64,000 nt of DNA from an uncultured Bacteroidales bacterium. GTDB taxonomy: Bacteria > Bacteroidota > Bacteroidia > Bacteroidales > Bacteroidaceae. Positions 1 through 8,610 of the stretch are shown here, piece after piece. The stretch covers positions 1 through 64,000 of the forward strand of contig CACYZY010000007.1 of the NCBI GenBank assembly GCA_902779085.1. The letters are read 5' to 3'. Position 1 is the first letter of the stretch. Each line of letters opens with the position of its first letter. The position numbers and the translations under genes were made by a program. The notes beneath the pieces are model-generated. The model saw only the letters and a program-made list of their open reading frames with translations, was not told the origin of the DNA and did not search any database.

Positions 1-120
1 CACCTTTTCAGACCTCCGGATAACAACATCCCGAAGGGACGAAATCACCGGACGCTGCCTGTCCTCTGTCCATCATCCTGTCATAGATCAATGCTTGCCT
101 CCAAAAATAGGGAAAGCGGT
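1..120 (-). other. GC-rich leader with hairpin at window edge
   Basis: Downstream of the two leftward promoters the sequence turns GC-rich and can fold. On the minus strand CGTCCC-TTC-GGGATG forms a hairpin (about 28-42), enclosed by an outer CCGG/CCGG pair (about 17-51) across an asymmetric internal loop. No long reading frame is open here; a 22-codon frame (87 down to 19) ends in TGA. It could be a structured 5' leader or the start of a noncoding RNA. I do not recognise a known riboswitch. Confidence 0.25.
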
Positions 121-122
121 TA

Positions 123-153
123 CAAAGATACAACAAACATTTGATACCCGCAA
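123..153 (-). promoter_or_regulatory. Second leftward promoter
   Basis: On the minus strand TTG (151-153), a 20 bp gap and TATCTTTG (123-130) match the Bacteroidetes promoter. It lies downstream of the promoter at 245-276 and points the same way, so the unseen leftward gene may have tandem promoters. Confidence 0.45.
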
Positions 154-244
154 GAAAAATCTCAAAAAAAATCGAGATTATTTTTTCTTCCTCTTACACA
201 TTCATTTTTGCGCAGAGCAATTTCCTCTTTCTCGAAAGCGGATG

Positions 245-276
245 CAAAGGTAGATACTTTTTGGGCATCCACCAAA
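245..276 (-). promoter_or_regulatory. Leftward Bacteroidetes-type promoter
   Basis: Read on the minus strand, TTTG (273-276) is followed after 20 bp by TACCTTTG (245-252). This is a close match to the Bacteroidetes -33/-7 consensus. It would start a leftward transcript near 238 that runs off the left edge. The served gene is outside the window. Confidence 0.5.
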
Positions 277-376
277 TGTTTTTATTATTTTTTGAATTTT
301 ATTTTTTCACACCTATATTTATATATAGAACATCTGTCGATAAACCAACGCAGGATTTAACTATTTGTTTTTTCTT

Positions 377-412
377 TTTGTAATAATATGTCATGGGAAA
401 ACACTATCTTTG
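377..412 (+). promoter_or_regulatory. Probable promoter of the glutamate symporter
   Basis: TATCTTTG (405-412) matches the -7 element and lies about 94 bp before the ATG at 506. The nearest TTTG (377-380) is 24 bp away, longer than the usual 19-21 bp, so the -33 element is uncertain. The rest of 277-505 is AT-rich and shows no gene I would defend. Confidence 0.35.
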
Positions 413-505
413 CATAAGTTTGGTGTAGTGTTGCATATAACAGACATGTGTATTTTATGTTTAACTCTTCACCTTATTTATTCTTTGTAAAACGTAATAT
501 ATTAG

Positions 506-1825
506 ATGGACGAATTTACTCCTTGGACATTGTTTACAGATGTTGGCATCATTTCCCTGTTACTTCTTTTAGGTAAATTTATCAGGGTGAAGATAGAAAT
601 AGCACAGCGCTATTTTATCCCTCCTAGTCTGATGGCAGGTTTTATGGGATTAGCATTTGGTCCAGGAGGACTAGGGTGGCTACCTCTATCAAACAATATG
701 GGAACGTATGCCAGCATATTGATTGCTTTTATTTTTGGTTGTCTACCTTTTGCCTCTGAAACGAATAGCACCAAAAGAGGCAGCAGGGTGAAACGCATGT
801 GGATATACTCGCAAACAGGAATGTTATTGCAATGGGCATTTGGTGCCTTAGCTGGCATTAGCATCCTTAGTGTATTTTGGCCAGTAGCCCCTTATTTCGG
901 ATTATCATTGCCAAGTGGCTTCTGTGGGGGACATGGCACAGCAGCTGCCATAGGGCAAGCTTTCAATAAAATGGGTGGTGATGACATGATGACACTAGCC
1001 ATGACTTGTGCTACAATAGGTATTCTCTGCTCAGTATTCATCGGACTGGCACTGATTAAATGGGGTACAAAGAAAGGAAACACCGCATTTCTTACTACTT
1101 TTGATGACCTGCCACATGAATTACGCACAGGATTGCTACCAACCGATAAGCGACGCAGCATGGGAGAATCATCTACCTCTCCTATCTCGATTGATAGTTT
1201 AGCATTCAATCTCTCCATCATCGCTATGGTAGCGTTGGGAGGTTATATCTTTAGCAAAGGAGTGTCTTATTTCATGCCACAATTGGAAATGCCGGTATTC
1301 AGTTGTGCTTTTGTATTTGGCATCCTGATGCACTTCGCTTTCAAAAAGACAGGAGCGCTGCATTACACCTCCCCTCGCATCATAGGGCACTTAAGTGGAG
1401 CATTCACTGATTTTTTAGTAGCATTTGGCATTTCTTCTATTAAACTATCTGTAGTGATGAACTATATAATCCCTTTAAGCATATTGGTAGTATTTGGATT
1501 GTTATTTACCTTATTATATGTATTACTGGTGGGCAAATGGTTGATGAAGGACGATTGCTGGTTTGAGAAAGCATTGTTTACCTGGGGGTGGTTCACTGGT
1601 ACGGTCGCTATGGGTATAGCCATGTTGCGGGTGGCAGATCCTGAGCAAAAGAGCCATTGCATGGAGGACTATGCCATAGCCTACCTCTTTATTGCTCCTG
1701 TTGAGATCTGTCTTATCACCTTTGCTCCTGTGGCCTTTGCCAACGGATATGGTCTACATTTCGGTATTCTAGCCCTAATAACAGGAGTATGTATCATGAC
1801 ATATGCCTGGATAAAGAAGCAATAA
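506..1825 (+). CDS. gltS: Sodium/glutamate symporter, GltS (ESS) family
   Basis: A 439-residue, very hydrophobic inner membrane protein. It has the ESS-family hallmark GGHGTA (residues 141-146) in a re-entrant region, followed by a helix with MTCATIG, as in E. coli GltS around its GGHGTGAA motif. Family members import glutamate with sodium. Here the loop after the first half is longer and basic (residues 87-97, TNSTKRGSRVK), and the length exceeds E. coli GltS (about 400), so the substrate is inferred from the family only. The gene stands alone, with a promoter-like element at 405-412 upstream. It converges on cydB across a bidirectional terminator. Confidence 0.85.
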   Translation: MDEFTPWTLFTDVGIISLLLLLGKFIRVKIEIAQRYFIPPSLMAGFMGLAFGPGGLGWLPLSNNMGTYASILIAFIFGCLPFASETNSTKRGSRVKRMWIYSQTGMLLQWAFGALAGISILSVFWPVAPYFGLSLPSGFCGGHGTAAAIGQAFNKMGGDDMMTLAMTCATIGILCSVFIGLALIKWGTKKGNTAFLTTFDDLPHELRTGLLPTDKRRSMGESSTSPISIDSLAFNLSIIAMVALGGYIFSKGVSYFMPQLEMPVFSCAFVFGILMHFAFKKTGALHYTSPRIIGHLSGAFTDFLVAFGISSIKLSVVMNYIIPLSILVVFGLLFTLLYVLLVGKWLMKDDCWFEKALFTWGWFTGTVAMGIAMLRVADPEQKSHCMEDYAIAYLFIAPVEICLITFAPVAFANGYGLHFGILALITGVCIMTYAWIKKQ

Positions 1826-1843
1826 AAGAAGCTCTATTACAAC

Positions 1844-1874
1844 AAAGAAGCCCATCCGACAGGAGGGCTTCTTT
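1844..1874. terminator. Bidirectional terminator between gltS and cydB
   Basis: AAAGAAGCCC (1844-1853) pairs with GGGCTTCTTT (1865-1874), with an inner TCC/GGA extension. Runs of A on the left and T on the right let it end transcription from both converging genes. Confidence 0.8.
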
Positions 1875-1889
1875 TATCATAATGCTATG

Positions 1890-3035
1890 TTAATAAGCAT
1901 GCTCCTCTTTCTGCAATTCTTCAGCATCAATAGGCTTACTGTCGATACTGCGCCATGCATAGAAGATGTACGCAAGCACAAAGGGCACCAGCAACGAAAC
2001 ATAGAACATAGTGGTAAGGGTAAACTCACTACTTGAACTATTTGCCAATGTAAGTGAACTTTGTAAGTCTGCCACACTGGGGTAATAAGCCGTATTATTA
2101 TAACCAGCCAATAACAAGAGGGCTGTAACAGTAAACACTGTGCCTGTACCTACAAACCAAATACCACGTCTAAACGAGTTCTTAACCAAAGTCCAAAAGA
2201 TACCATACAAGACCAACACCACACCAACAATCAGCATAATCGTTACCAATGGCAACGCCATAAGGTTGTGTAAATACTTGAAAGTTTCCATAAATATCAA
2301 ACCAGTTGATGAATCAACTGCAAAACCTTCTGTAACGAGCAGGTGCACAAACCAAGTTAAGAAAAAAGCCAAGAAGAAAATGGTATCAAATCCCAAACTT
2401 TTACGAGCACGACGATGAAGATCAATATCTTCAATATTGTTGATGAAATACAACTCTCCCAAAATACGTGCCAAAAACAGCACAGCTAACCCTAGAATCA
2501 CATTGAAGATATTCAGGCAAGCGTCTAGACCCCCAGAAGCATTCCCCCAATAACTAATAACAGGAGCCATTGAATTTGTGATATTACCTTTATCCACATA
2601 GAAGTTAGAACCTGTGAAAAATGTTGATACTGCTGCGCCCAATATAACTGGAGCTAAAATGCCATTTATGATCAAAAACCAACGGTAGGTGTTTTTCCCT
2701 AATAAATTTCCCAACTTTGATTGAAATTCATAGCTCACAGCCTGTACTACGAAAGTAAAAAGAAGAAGCATCCACACCCAATAAGCACCTCCGAAACTAG
2801 TACTGTAAAACAAGGGAAAAGAAGCAAAAAAAGCACCACCGAAAGTAACAAGTGTGGTGAACGTAAACTCCCATTTACGGCCTGTAGAATTAATCATCAT
2901 TTGCCGCTGTGTTTCATTTTCTGGAAGATTCAGCAACAAAGAGTTACCTCCTTGAACAAAAAGCAAGAAGACGAGAAGTCCTCCGAGTAGAGACACGACA
3001 AACCACCAGTATTGTTGTAAAAATTCGTAACTCAT
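1890..3035 (-). CDS. cydB: Cytochrome bd quinol oxidase subunit II
   Basis: 381 residues, the usual CydB length, with about eight to nine hydrophobic segments and an N terminus that enters the membrane directly (QQYWWFVVSLLGGLLVF). CydB packs against CydA and stabilises its haems in the inner membrane. The complex oxidises quinol and reduces oxygen to water with very high affinity, which lets anaerobes scavenge traces of oxygen. It lies 45 bp downstream of cydA in the same leftward operon. The C terminus is a short charged tail (EELQKEEHAY). It is followed by the shared terminator at 1844-1874. Confidence 0.96.
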   Translation of the reverse strand: MSYEFLQQYWWFVVSLLGGLLVFLLFVQGGNSLLLNLPENETQRQMMINSTGRKWEFTFTTLVTFGGAFFASFPLFYSTSFGGAYWVWMLLLFTFVVQAVSYEFQSKLGNLLGKNTYRWFLIINGILAPVILGAAVSTFFTGSNFYVDKGNITNSMAPVISYWGNASGGLDACLNIFNVILGLAVLFLARILGELYFINNIEDIDLHRRARKSLGFDTIFFLAFFLTWFVHLLVTEGFAVDSSTGLIFMETFKYLHNLMALPLVTIMLIVGVVLVLYGIFWTLVKNSFRRGIWFVGTGTVFTVTALLLLAGYNNTAYYPSVADLQSSLTLANSSSSEFTLTTMFYVSLLVPFVLAYIFYAWRSIDSKPIDAEELQKEEHAY

Positions 3036-3080
3036 AATATTCTAATATAAAAAGAGAATTGACTTAAAACCGTTAAACCA

Positions 3081-4640
3081 TCACTCTGCTTCCGCTAAGA
3101 GGGGTCCTTTCTTTATTGCCTTCAACATAATACCTATCTCAGCTATCAACAAAATAGTAAAGAGGAAGAGAAAAATGAAGAACGTAAGCTGAACACTGCC
3201 TGTAGATACTTGAGAAATAGCTACATTAGTTGGCATCATATCTTGTATCACCCATGGCTGACGTCCCACTTCTGCCACAACCCATCCTGCCTGACTAGCC
3301 AAGTATCCTAACGGAATTGTGAGGATAGCCAACCAATGCACCCACTTCATTTTAGTTAGGTCCTTCTTGTAAACCAAGAAGAGTATAAACAGGAAGAACA
3401 CAATGAAATAACCACCCAACATTACCATGATGCGAAACATGTAGAATGTCAATGCCACAGGTGGTACCACATCGTTCACATTCTTGATATGCCCATAGCC
3501 AAAGTAAGGCATATTCTCACGCAAAACACCTGCCTGAACTTTGGCCTCAACATCATCACCTTCTGCCCGCGCCTGACGATATGCAGCAAAAGCTGCTATA
3601 GCTTTTTTACCCTTGTCAATCTTTTCTTGCACAGACAATGCCTTAGTACCATCTTTCAACTGATAGCCCCCATTTAGTATATCGTTGATACCTGGAACAA
3701 ATGAATTAATGTCACGATCAGCCAACAATGACAACATATAAGGGATCTTTATTTCAAACAAATAAGGGTCAACCCCATCCTGCGGTGTCTTCTTGGCAGG
3801 ATTCAGGATGGCAATAGCAGTAAGACCTGCCCCTTTTTCTCCTTGATAAAATCCTTCCATAGCTGCTAACTTCATGGGCTGATATTGTGCCACCTGATGG
3901 CCAGACTCATCACCTGTAAAAGCCACCATCAAAGAAGAGAATACACCAATGATGGCACCCACCTTTATGCTAGCCAAAGCAAACTTTTTCTCTCTGCCCT
4001 TAAGAAGATACCAGCAGCCAACACCTACCACAAAAATGGCACCTAGCACCCAACCGGACAAAACGGTGTGAAAAAATTTGCTAACAGCAAATGGCGAAAA
4101 AGCTACTTCTACAAAGCTGATCATTTCATTGCGAGCAGTATCAGCATTAAATTCCATACCCACAGGATGTTGCATCCACGAATTAGCCACAAGGATCCAC
4201 CATGCAGAAATGGTGGCACCAGCACCTGTCAGCCAAGTAGAAGCAAGATGGAAGCCTTTGCTTACCTTTTCCCAGCCGAAGAACATTACTGCAACGAAGG
4301 TGCTCTCCATAAAAAAGGCAACGATACCTTCGATGGCCAAAGGGGCGCCAAAGATATCGCCAACAAACCAGCTGTAGTTGCTCCAGTTGGTACCAAATTC
4401 AAACTCTAGGATAAGACCTGTGGCAACACCCACAGCGAAGTTAATTCCAAAAAGCTTCATCCAGAATTTAGCAGTTCGTTGCCAAAACTCATCGCCAGAA
4501 CGATAGTAGATTGTTTCCATAATACCCATCACCATGGCTAAACCCAAGGTGAGAGGTACAAACACCCAATGATAGATAGCCGTTAAAGCAAACTGTGCCC
4601 TCGACCAATCAATCAACGAAGAGTCAATGTTTTCAATCAT
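3081..4640 (-). CDS. cydA: Cytochrome bd quinol oxidase subunit I
   Basis: 519 residues. The haem ligands of the family are recognisable: His24 in AIYHWVFVPLT (haem b595 ligand of E. coli His19), His191 in FFHTVLSGW (haem b558) and a Met in MVMLGGYF (the other b558 ligand). Glu104 in GAPLAIEG lies in the proton/oxygen-site helix. The signature GWVVAEVGRQPW is present near residue 440. The periplasmic Q-loop between helices is moderately long and contains the TPQDGVDPYLFEIKIPY segment. Operon order is DUF4492, cydA, cydB. No cydDC-type ABC transporter is adjacent. Confidence 0.97.
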   Translation of the reverse strand: MIENIDSSLIDWSRAQFALTAIYHWVFVPLTLGLAMVMGIMETIYYRSGDEFWQRTAKFWMKLFGINFAVGVATGLILEFEFGTNWSNYSWFVGDIFGAPLAIEGIVAFFMESTFVAVMFFGWEKVSKGFHLASTWLTGAGATISAWWILVANSWMQHPVGMEFNADTARNEMISFVEVAFSPFAVSKFFHTVLSGWVLGAIFVVGVGCWYLLKGREKKFALASIKVGAIIGVFSSLMVAFTGDESGHQVAQYQPMKLAAMEGFYQGEKGAGLTAIAILNPAKKTPQDGVDPYLFEIKIPYMLSLLADRDINSFVPGINDILNGGYQLKDGTKALSVQEKIDKGKKAIAAFAAYRQARAEGDDVEAKVQAGVLRENMPYFGYGHIKNVNDVVPPVALTFYMFRIMVMLGGYFIVFFLFILFLVYKKDLTKMKWVHWLAILTIPLGYLASQAGWVVAEVGRQPWVIQDMMPTNVAISQVSTGSVQLTFFIFLFLFTILLIAEIGIMLKAIKKGPLLAEAE

Positions 4641-4709
4641 AATAATAATTTATTATACAAAGAACATAGCCTTGACAATAATGCCAAGTTTAAGTTCAAT
4701 GACTTTTGG

Positions 4710-4943
4710 TTAATAATCATTTATTCTTTCTGCTCTATCGATGATTTGCGAACTCACATAATCATCTTTCTGCGAATCATCATCCGTGACAGAATTAAGG
4801 AAATTGGGAAAGAAGAATACACGCAGGATACAGAACATGATAAAAAGCTTAATGAAAATAAGTATCCATAGTGTTTTGCCAATGGTCATACTGCGAAAGC
4901 CATCGACATAAAACCGCCATATTTTAACTAGTGTATTTTTCAT
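4710..4943 (-). CDS. DUF4492 small membrane protein of the cyd operon
   Basis: 77 residues with one transmembrane segment (about residues 25-50, TLWILIFIKLFIMFCILRVF) and a charged C-terminal tail (DDDSQKDDYVSSQ). It resembles the DUF4492 family, small proteins often encoded just before cydA in Bacteroidetes and Campylobacterota. It ends 69 bp before cydA on the same strand. A role as an accessory subunit or assembly factor of cytochrome bd, like CydX in proteobacteria, is inferred from position and size, not shown. I could not find a clear -7 element upstream. Confidence 0.8.
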   Translation of the reverse strand: MKNTLVKIWRFYVDGFRSMTIGKTLWILIFIKLFIMFCILRVFFFPNFLNSVTDDDSQKDDYVSSQIIDRAERINDY

Positions 4944-5043
4944 ACCAGTAAAATAGTAAGGTTGATTTACACCACTAAGTTAAGCTTTTATTTTATAATT
5001 ACCATAGATTTGTCGATAAAAATAGCTTATTCGTCGATTTTTG

Positions 5044-5074
5044 TTGCAGAACATAGTATCTGCGTCTACCTTTG
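5044..5074 (+). promoter_or_regulatory. Promoter of the efflux operon
   Basis: TTG (5044-5046), 20 bp gap, TACCTTTG (5067-5074). The predicted start near 5080 leaves about 30 nt of leader to the ATG at 5112. An ATG at 5088 would be almost leaderless, which favours 5112 as the start. Confidence 0.65.
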
Positions 5075-5111
5075 CAAAAAAATTAAAATGGAAACAAACT
5101 ATTTCAGAGAT

Positions 5112-6518
5112 ATGAAAACGAAAAGATTATTTGGAATGACAATTCTTAGCTTGGTTTGCATCGCTAACCTGTTTGCCCAGGAAGGTATCGCTCCACGCCA
5201 AGAAGCATGGTCAACAGACACAACAAGAGTTGCAACTGCTCAGCCTGACCAATGGACACTACAGGATTGCATTGATTATGCCTTGCAGCAGAACATCACT
5301 ATCCAGCAGAACCGTCTGCAGGCTGTAAGTGCAGAAATCGACGTGAGAAACGCGAAGAATGACTTCCTGCCCAGTGTGTCGGGTAGTGTAAGTCAAAATT
5401 TAGGTTACAAACCCAATGCAGCTTCTAGCATGATGGTAATGGGTTCTGAGGTAAGAACCAACAACAGCAAGACTTCTTACAACGGCAGCTATGGATTAAA
5501 CGCGAACTGGACAGTTTTCAATGGGAAAAGAATAAACACGCTGAAACAACAGAAGTTAAACAGCGAAGCTGCTGACCTAGATGTGGCTCAGAGCGAGAAC
5601 AACATCATCCAGCAGATTACACAGATCTATATCCAGATTCTGTATGCTGCTGAATCTATTAAAGTAAACGAAGCCAACCTGGCTGTCAGCGAGGCCAATG
5701 CAGCACGTGGTAAGCAACTGTTTGAAGCTGGTAGTTCATCAAAGGCAGACTACGCTCAGTTAGAGTCACAGGTAAGCCAGGACAAGTATCAGTTGGTGAA
5801 TTCTCAGGCCCAACTCCAGAATTACAAACTGCAACTGAAGCAATTGTTGGAGATTGAAGGTGAAGAAGAAATGGACCTTTTCTTACCGGAATTGAGCGAC
5901 GATGACGTACTGATACCTCTTCCTTCCAAAACTGATGTATATAATGCAGCTTTAGCTATGCGTCCTGAGATTCAGTCAAGTCGTTTGGATGTAGAAGCTG
6001 CCGACTTAAACATTAAGGTAGCAAAGGCTGGTTACATGCCAACTGTCAGCATGTCTGGCAACATTAGCAGTAGCAACATGAAAAATGGTGGTAACTTTGG
6101 CACACAGTTGAGCGACAACTGGAACAATTCAGTAAGTTTGAGCGTAAGTATTCCAATCTTTGACAAGGGGCAGACCAAGAGTCAAATTCAAAAGGCACGC
6201 ATCCAGAAGCAGAACTCCGAGTTGAATTTGCAGAGTCAGCAAAAGACTCTCTACAGCAACATTGAAGGCCTATGGCTCGATGCCAACACAGCACAACAAC
6301 AATATATTGCTGCCAAGGCTCAGTTGAGCAGTGCACAGACCAGCTTTGACCTAGTACAGGAGCAATTTAATTTAGGCATGAAAAATACCGTTGAATTACT
6401 GCGTGAGCAGACAACCTTGCTAAATGCACAGAATTCATTGTTACAGGCTAAATATATGGCGATTATGAACCAGCAGTTGTTGAGGTTCTATGGTGGAGAG
6501 AGCATTGTAATTGGATAA
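5112..6518 (+). CDS. TolC-family outer membrane efflux channel
   Basis: 468 residues from the ATG at 5112, which gives a clean signal peptide (MKTKRLFGMTILSLVCIANLFAQ). In-frame ATGs at 5088 and further upstream are less likely given the promoter. Two repeats of the outer membrane efflux protein fold are visible. Each has long helices rich in Gln, Asn and Ala (WTLQDCIDYALQQNITIQQNRLQ at the start of the first, and a second starting near MRPEIQSSRLDVEAADLNIKVAKAGYMPTVSMSG). It would trimerise into the outer membrane exit duct for the periplasmic adaptor and ABC pump encoded next. First gene of a six-gene operon, 48 bp before the adaptor. Confidence 0.92.
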   Translation: MKTKRLFGMTILSLVCIANLFAQEGIAPRQEAWSTDTTRVATAQPDQWTLQDCIDYALQQNITIQQNRLQAVSAEIDVRNAKNDFLPSVSGSVSQNLGYKPNAASSMMVMGSEVRTNNSKTSYNGSYGLNANWTVFNGKRINTLKQQKLNSEAADLDVAQSENNIIQQITQIYIQILYAAESIKVNEANLAVSEANAARGKQLFEAGSSSKADYAQLESQVSQDKYQLVNSQAQLQNYKLQLKQLLEIEGEEEMDLFLPELSDDDVLIPLPSKTDVYNAALAMRPEIQSSRLDVEAADLNIKVAKAGYMPTVSMSGNISSSNMKNGGNFGTQLSDNWNNSVSLSVSIPIFDKGQTKSQIQKARIQKQNSELNLQSQQKTLYSNIEGLWLDANTAQQQYIAAKAQLSSAQTSFDLVQEQFNLGMKNTVELLREQTTLLNAQNSLLQAKYMAIMNQQLLRFYGGESIVIG

Positions 6519-6566
6519 TTAATTGCAGTATTATTATGAATAATAAAAAATAAAGAATAAGATATT

Positions 6567-7733
6567 ATGAAAAAGAAGACAATTATTTGGATTGCAGTAG
6601 CTGCCATCGCAGTATTGGGTATAGGCTACATGGCCATGAGTGGTGACTCATCTGCAGCAAGAGTTAACTTCGTAAAGGGTAAAGTAACCCGTGGTGACGT
6701 ATCATCTTTCATCACCGCTACAGGCAATATTGAGCCTGTGACAGAGGTGGAAGTAGGTACACAGGTCAGCGGCATTATCGATAAAATATATGTTGATTAT
6801 AACTCCGAAGTAAAGAAAGGCCAGCTGATTGCTGAAATGGATAAGATTACTCTGATGAGCGACTTGAATAGTTCACAAGCTAATTACAACGGTTCAAAGG
6901 CCAGCTTCGAATTTCAGGAGAAGACCTACAACCGTAATAAGGCGTTGCACGAGAAGCAGCTCATTAGTGATACAGATTTTGAGCAGAGCGAGTATAACTA
7001 CCTCAACGCTAAGGCACAGTATGAACAAAGTCGTGCTAACCTGGCAAAGGCACAGCGTAATCTGTCTTATGCAACTATTTACTCTCCAATTGATGGGGTG
7101 GTAATAAACAAAGCTGTAGAAGAAGGACAAACAGTGGCTGCCGGTTTCAACACCCCTACTCTATTTAACATTGCTGCTGACTTGACTCAGATGCGAGTGA
7201 TTGCCGATGTCGATGAAGCAGATATAGGTGGCATTGTTGAAGGCTTGCGAGCATCGTTTACCGTAGATGCTTATCCAGACGAGGTGTTTGAAGGTACCGT
7301 AGCTCAGGTTCGTTTAGGAGAAAAGAGCAGTTCAACGACAACCAGTTCTGTGGTAACCTATGAGGTGGTTATCACTGCTCCTAATCCAGACCTGAAGCTG
7401 AAGCCAAGATTGACAGCCAATGTAACTATCTACAAACAGGAGAAAAAGGATGTGGTGGTAGTGCCAAGTCGTGCCTTGCGCTTCACACCTAACCCAAGCA
7501 ATGCAAAAGGTTATGTAGTGAACAACATTGATGCTCCTCAGAAAGTTTGGACTTTGCAAGGCAATGTGTTTACAGCACACGCAGTAACAACTGGATTAAG
7601 TGGAAACCAGATGACCGAAGTTATTGGCATAGACGAAGGAACTGAGGTTGTGGTTGAAGCTCAACAGATTCAGCCAGAGATGCCATTTGGTGGCCCACGA
7701 GGTGGAGGCCCAGGCCCTGGAGGTCCAATGTAA
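6567..7733 (+). CDS. MacA/HlyD-type periplasmic adaptor
   Basis: 388 residues. An N-terminal membrane anchor (IIWIAVAAIAVLGIGYMAMS) is followed by the split biotinyl-lipoyl domain (GNIEPVTEVEVGTQVSGIIDKIYVDYNSEVKKGQLIAEMD, resumed at YSPIDGVVINKAVEEGQTV). Between them lies an alpha-hairpin (about residues 90-170), and beta-barrel domains follow. It links the inner membrane MacB-type transporter to the TolC channel. The C terminus ends in a Gly/Pro-rich tail (GGPRGGGPGPGGPM), seen in some Bacteroidetes MacA homologues and unlikely to be folded. Operon context leaves little doubt of role; substrate unknown. Confidence 0.93.
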   Translation: MKKKTIIWIAVAAIAVLGIGYMAMSGDSSAARVNFVKGKVTRGDVSSFITATGNIEPVTEVEVGTQVSGIIDKIYVDYNSEVKKGQLIAEMDKITLMSDLNSSQANYNGSKASFEFQEKTYNRNKALHEKQLISDTDFEQSEYNYLNAKAQYEQSRANLAKAQRNLSYATIYSPIDGVVINKAVEEGQTVAAGFNTPTLFNIAADLTQMRVIADVDEADIGGIVEGLRASFTVDAYPDEVFEGTVAQVRLGEKSSSTTTSSVVTYEVVITAPNPDLKLKPRLTANVTIYKQEKKDVVVVPSRALRFTPNPSNAKGYVVNNIDAPQKVWTLQGNVFTAHAVTTGLSGNQMTEVIGIDEGTEVVVEAQQIQPEMPFGGPRGGGPGPGGPM

Positions 7734-7842
7734 CATCGAAAACTGTTTTTTAGGAGCAGCGAATGCAAAGTTTGTCTTAATTGGATTACGCCAGGCCAAG
7801 ACAAAAAATGCAATACACTTAGTTTAGAGTTTAAAGATTAAA

Positions 7843-8598
7843 ATGATTATTATGGCTAAACCAGTTATAGAACTACAAAACGTAAAGCGCAAATTCATCG
7901 TGGGTGATGAAGTGGTAAGAGCCTTGAGAGGTGTTAGCTTCACAATTAACGAAGGTGAGTTTGTGACCATCATGGGTACGTCAGGTTCGGGTAAGTCAAC
8001 ATTGCTGAACACACTGGGTTGCCTTGACACCCCTACTAGTGGTGAATATATTCTCGACGGAGTACCCGTGAGGACCATGTCAAGAAGCCAGCGTGCCATC
8101 TTGAGAAATCGCAAAATCGGGTTTGTATTCCAAAACTACAATCTGCTAGCAAAGACTACGGCAGTAGAGAATGTGGAGCTCCCGTTGATGTACAACAACG
8201 AGGTTTCTGCTAGTGAACGTCGGAAACGAGCCATTGAGGCTTTAAAGGCTGTAGGATTAGGCGATCGTTTGGAACATAAGTCAAACCAGATGTCAGGTGG
8301 ACAGATGCAACGTGTTGCCATTGCCCGTGCATTGGTGAACAACCCTGCAGTAATTCTTGCCGACGAGGCAACAGGTAATTTGGATACCCGTACCTCATTC
8401 GAGATTTTGGTACTCTTCCAGAAACTGCATGCAGAAGGACGCACCATCATCTTTGTAACACATAATCCGGAAATTGCTCAGTATAGCAGCCGTACCATCA
8501 CTCTGCGAGACGGTTTGATTAAAGAAGACGTTGTAAACAACAACATATTAAGTGCAGCCGAGACATTGGCAACGATACCAATTCCCGATGAACAATAA
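7843..8598 (+). CDS. MacB-type ABC transporter ATPase
   Basis: 251 residues; an in-frame ATG at 7852 (MAKPVIEL) is an equally good start. Walker [14 protein letters not shown]-loop [21 protein letters not shown], signature [14 protein letters not shown] and Walker [14 protein letters not shown] are all present, with the switch His in FVTHNPEIA. This is the LolD/MacB subclass that powers periplasmic mechanotransmission rather than transport through the membrane. The permease follows 12 bp later as a separate protein, so ATPase and membrane domain are split, unlike the fused E. coli MacB. Confidence 0.95.
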   Translation: MIIMAKPVIELQNVKRKFIVGDEVVRALRGVSFTINEGEFVTIMGTSGSGKSTLLNTLGCLDTPTSGEYILDGVPVRTMSRSQRAILRNRKIGFVFQNYNLLAKTTAVENVELPLMYNNEVSASERRKRAIEALKAVGLGDRLEHKSNQMSGGQMQRVAIARALVNNPAVILADEATGNLDTRTSFEILVLFQKLHAEGRTIIFVTHNPEIAQYSSRTITLRDGLIKEDVVNNNILSAAETLATIPIPDEQ

Positions 8599-8610
8599 AA
8601 ATTGAAGATT

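Noticed and set aside
141-383. 80-residue open frame upstream of gltS
   Set aside because: Low-complexity Phe-rich translation of AT-rich DNA that overlaps a strong leftward promoter; no recognisable domain.
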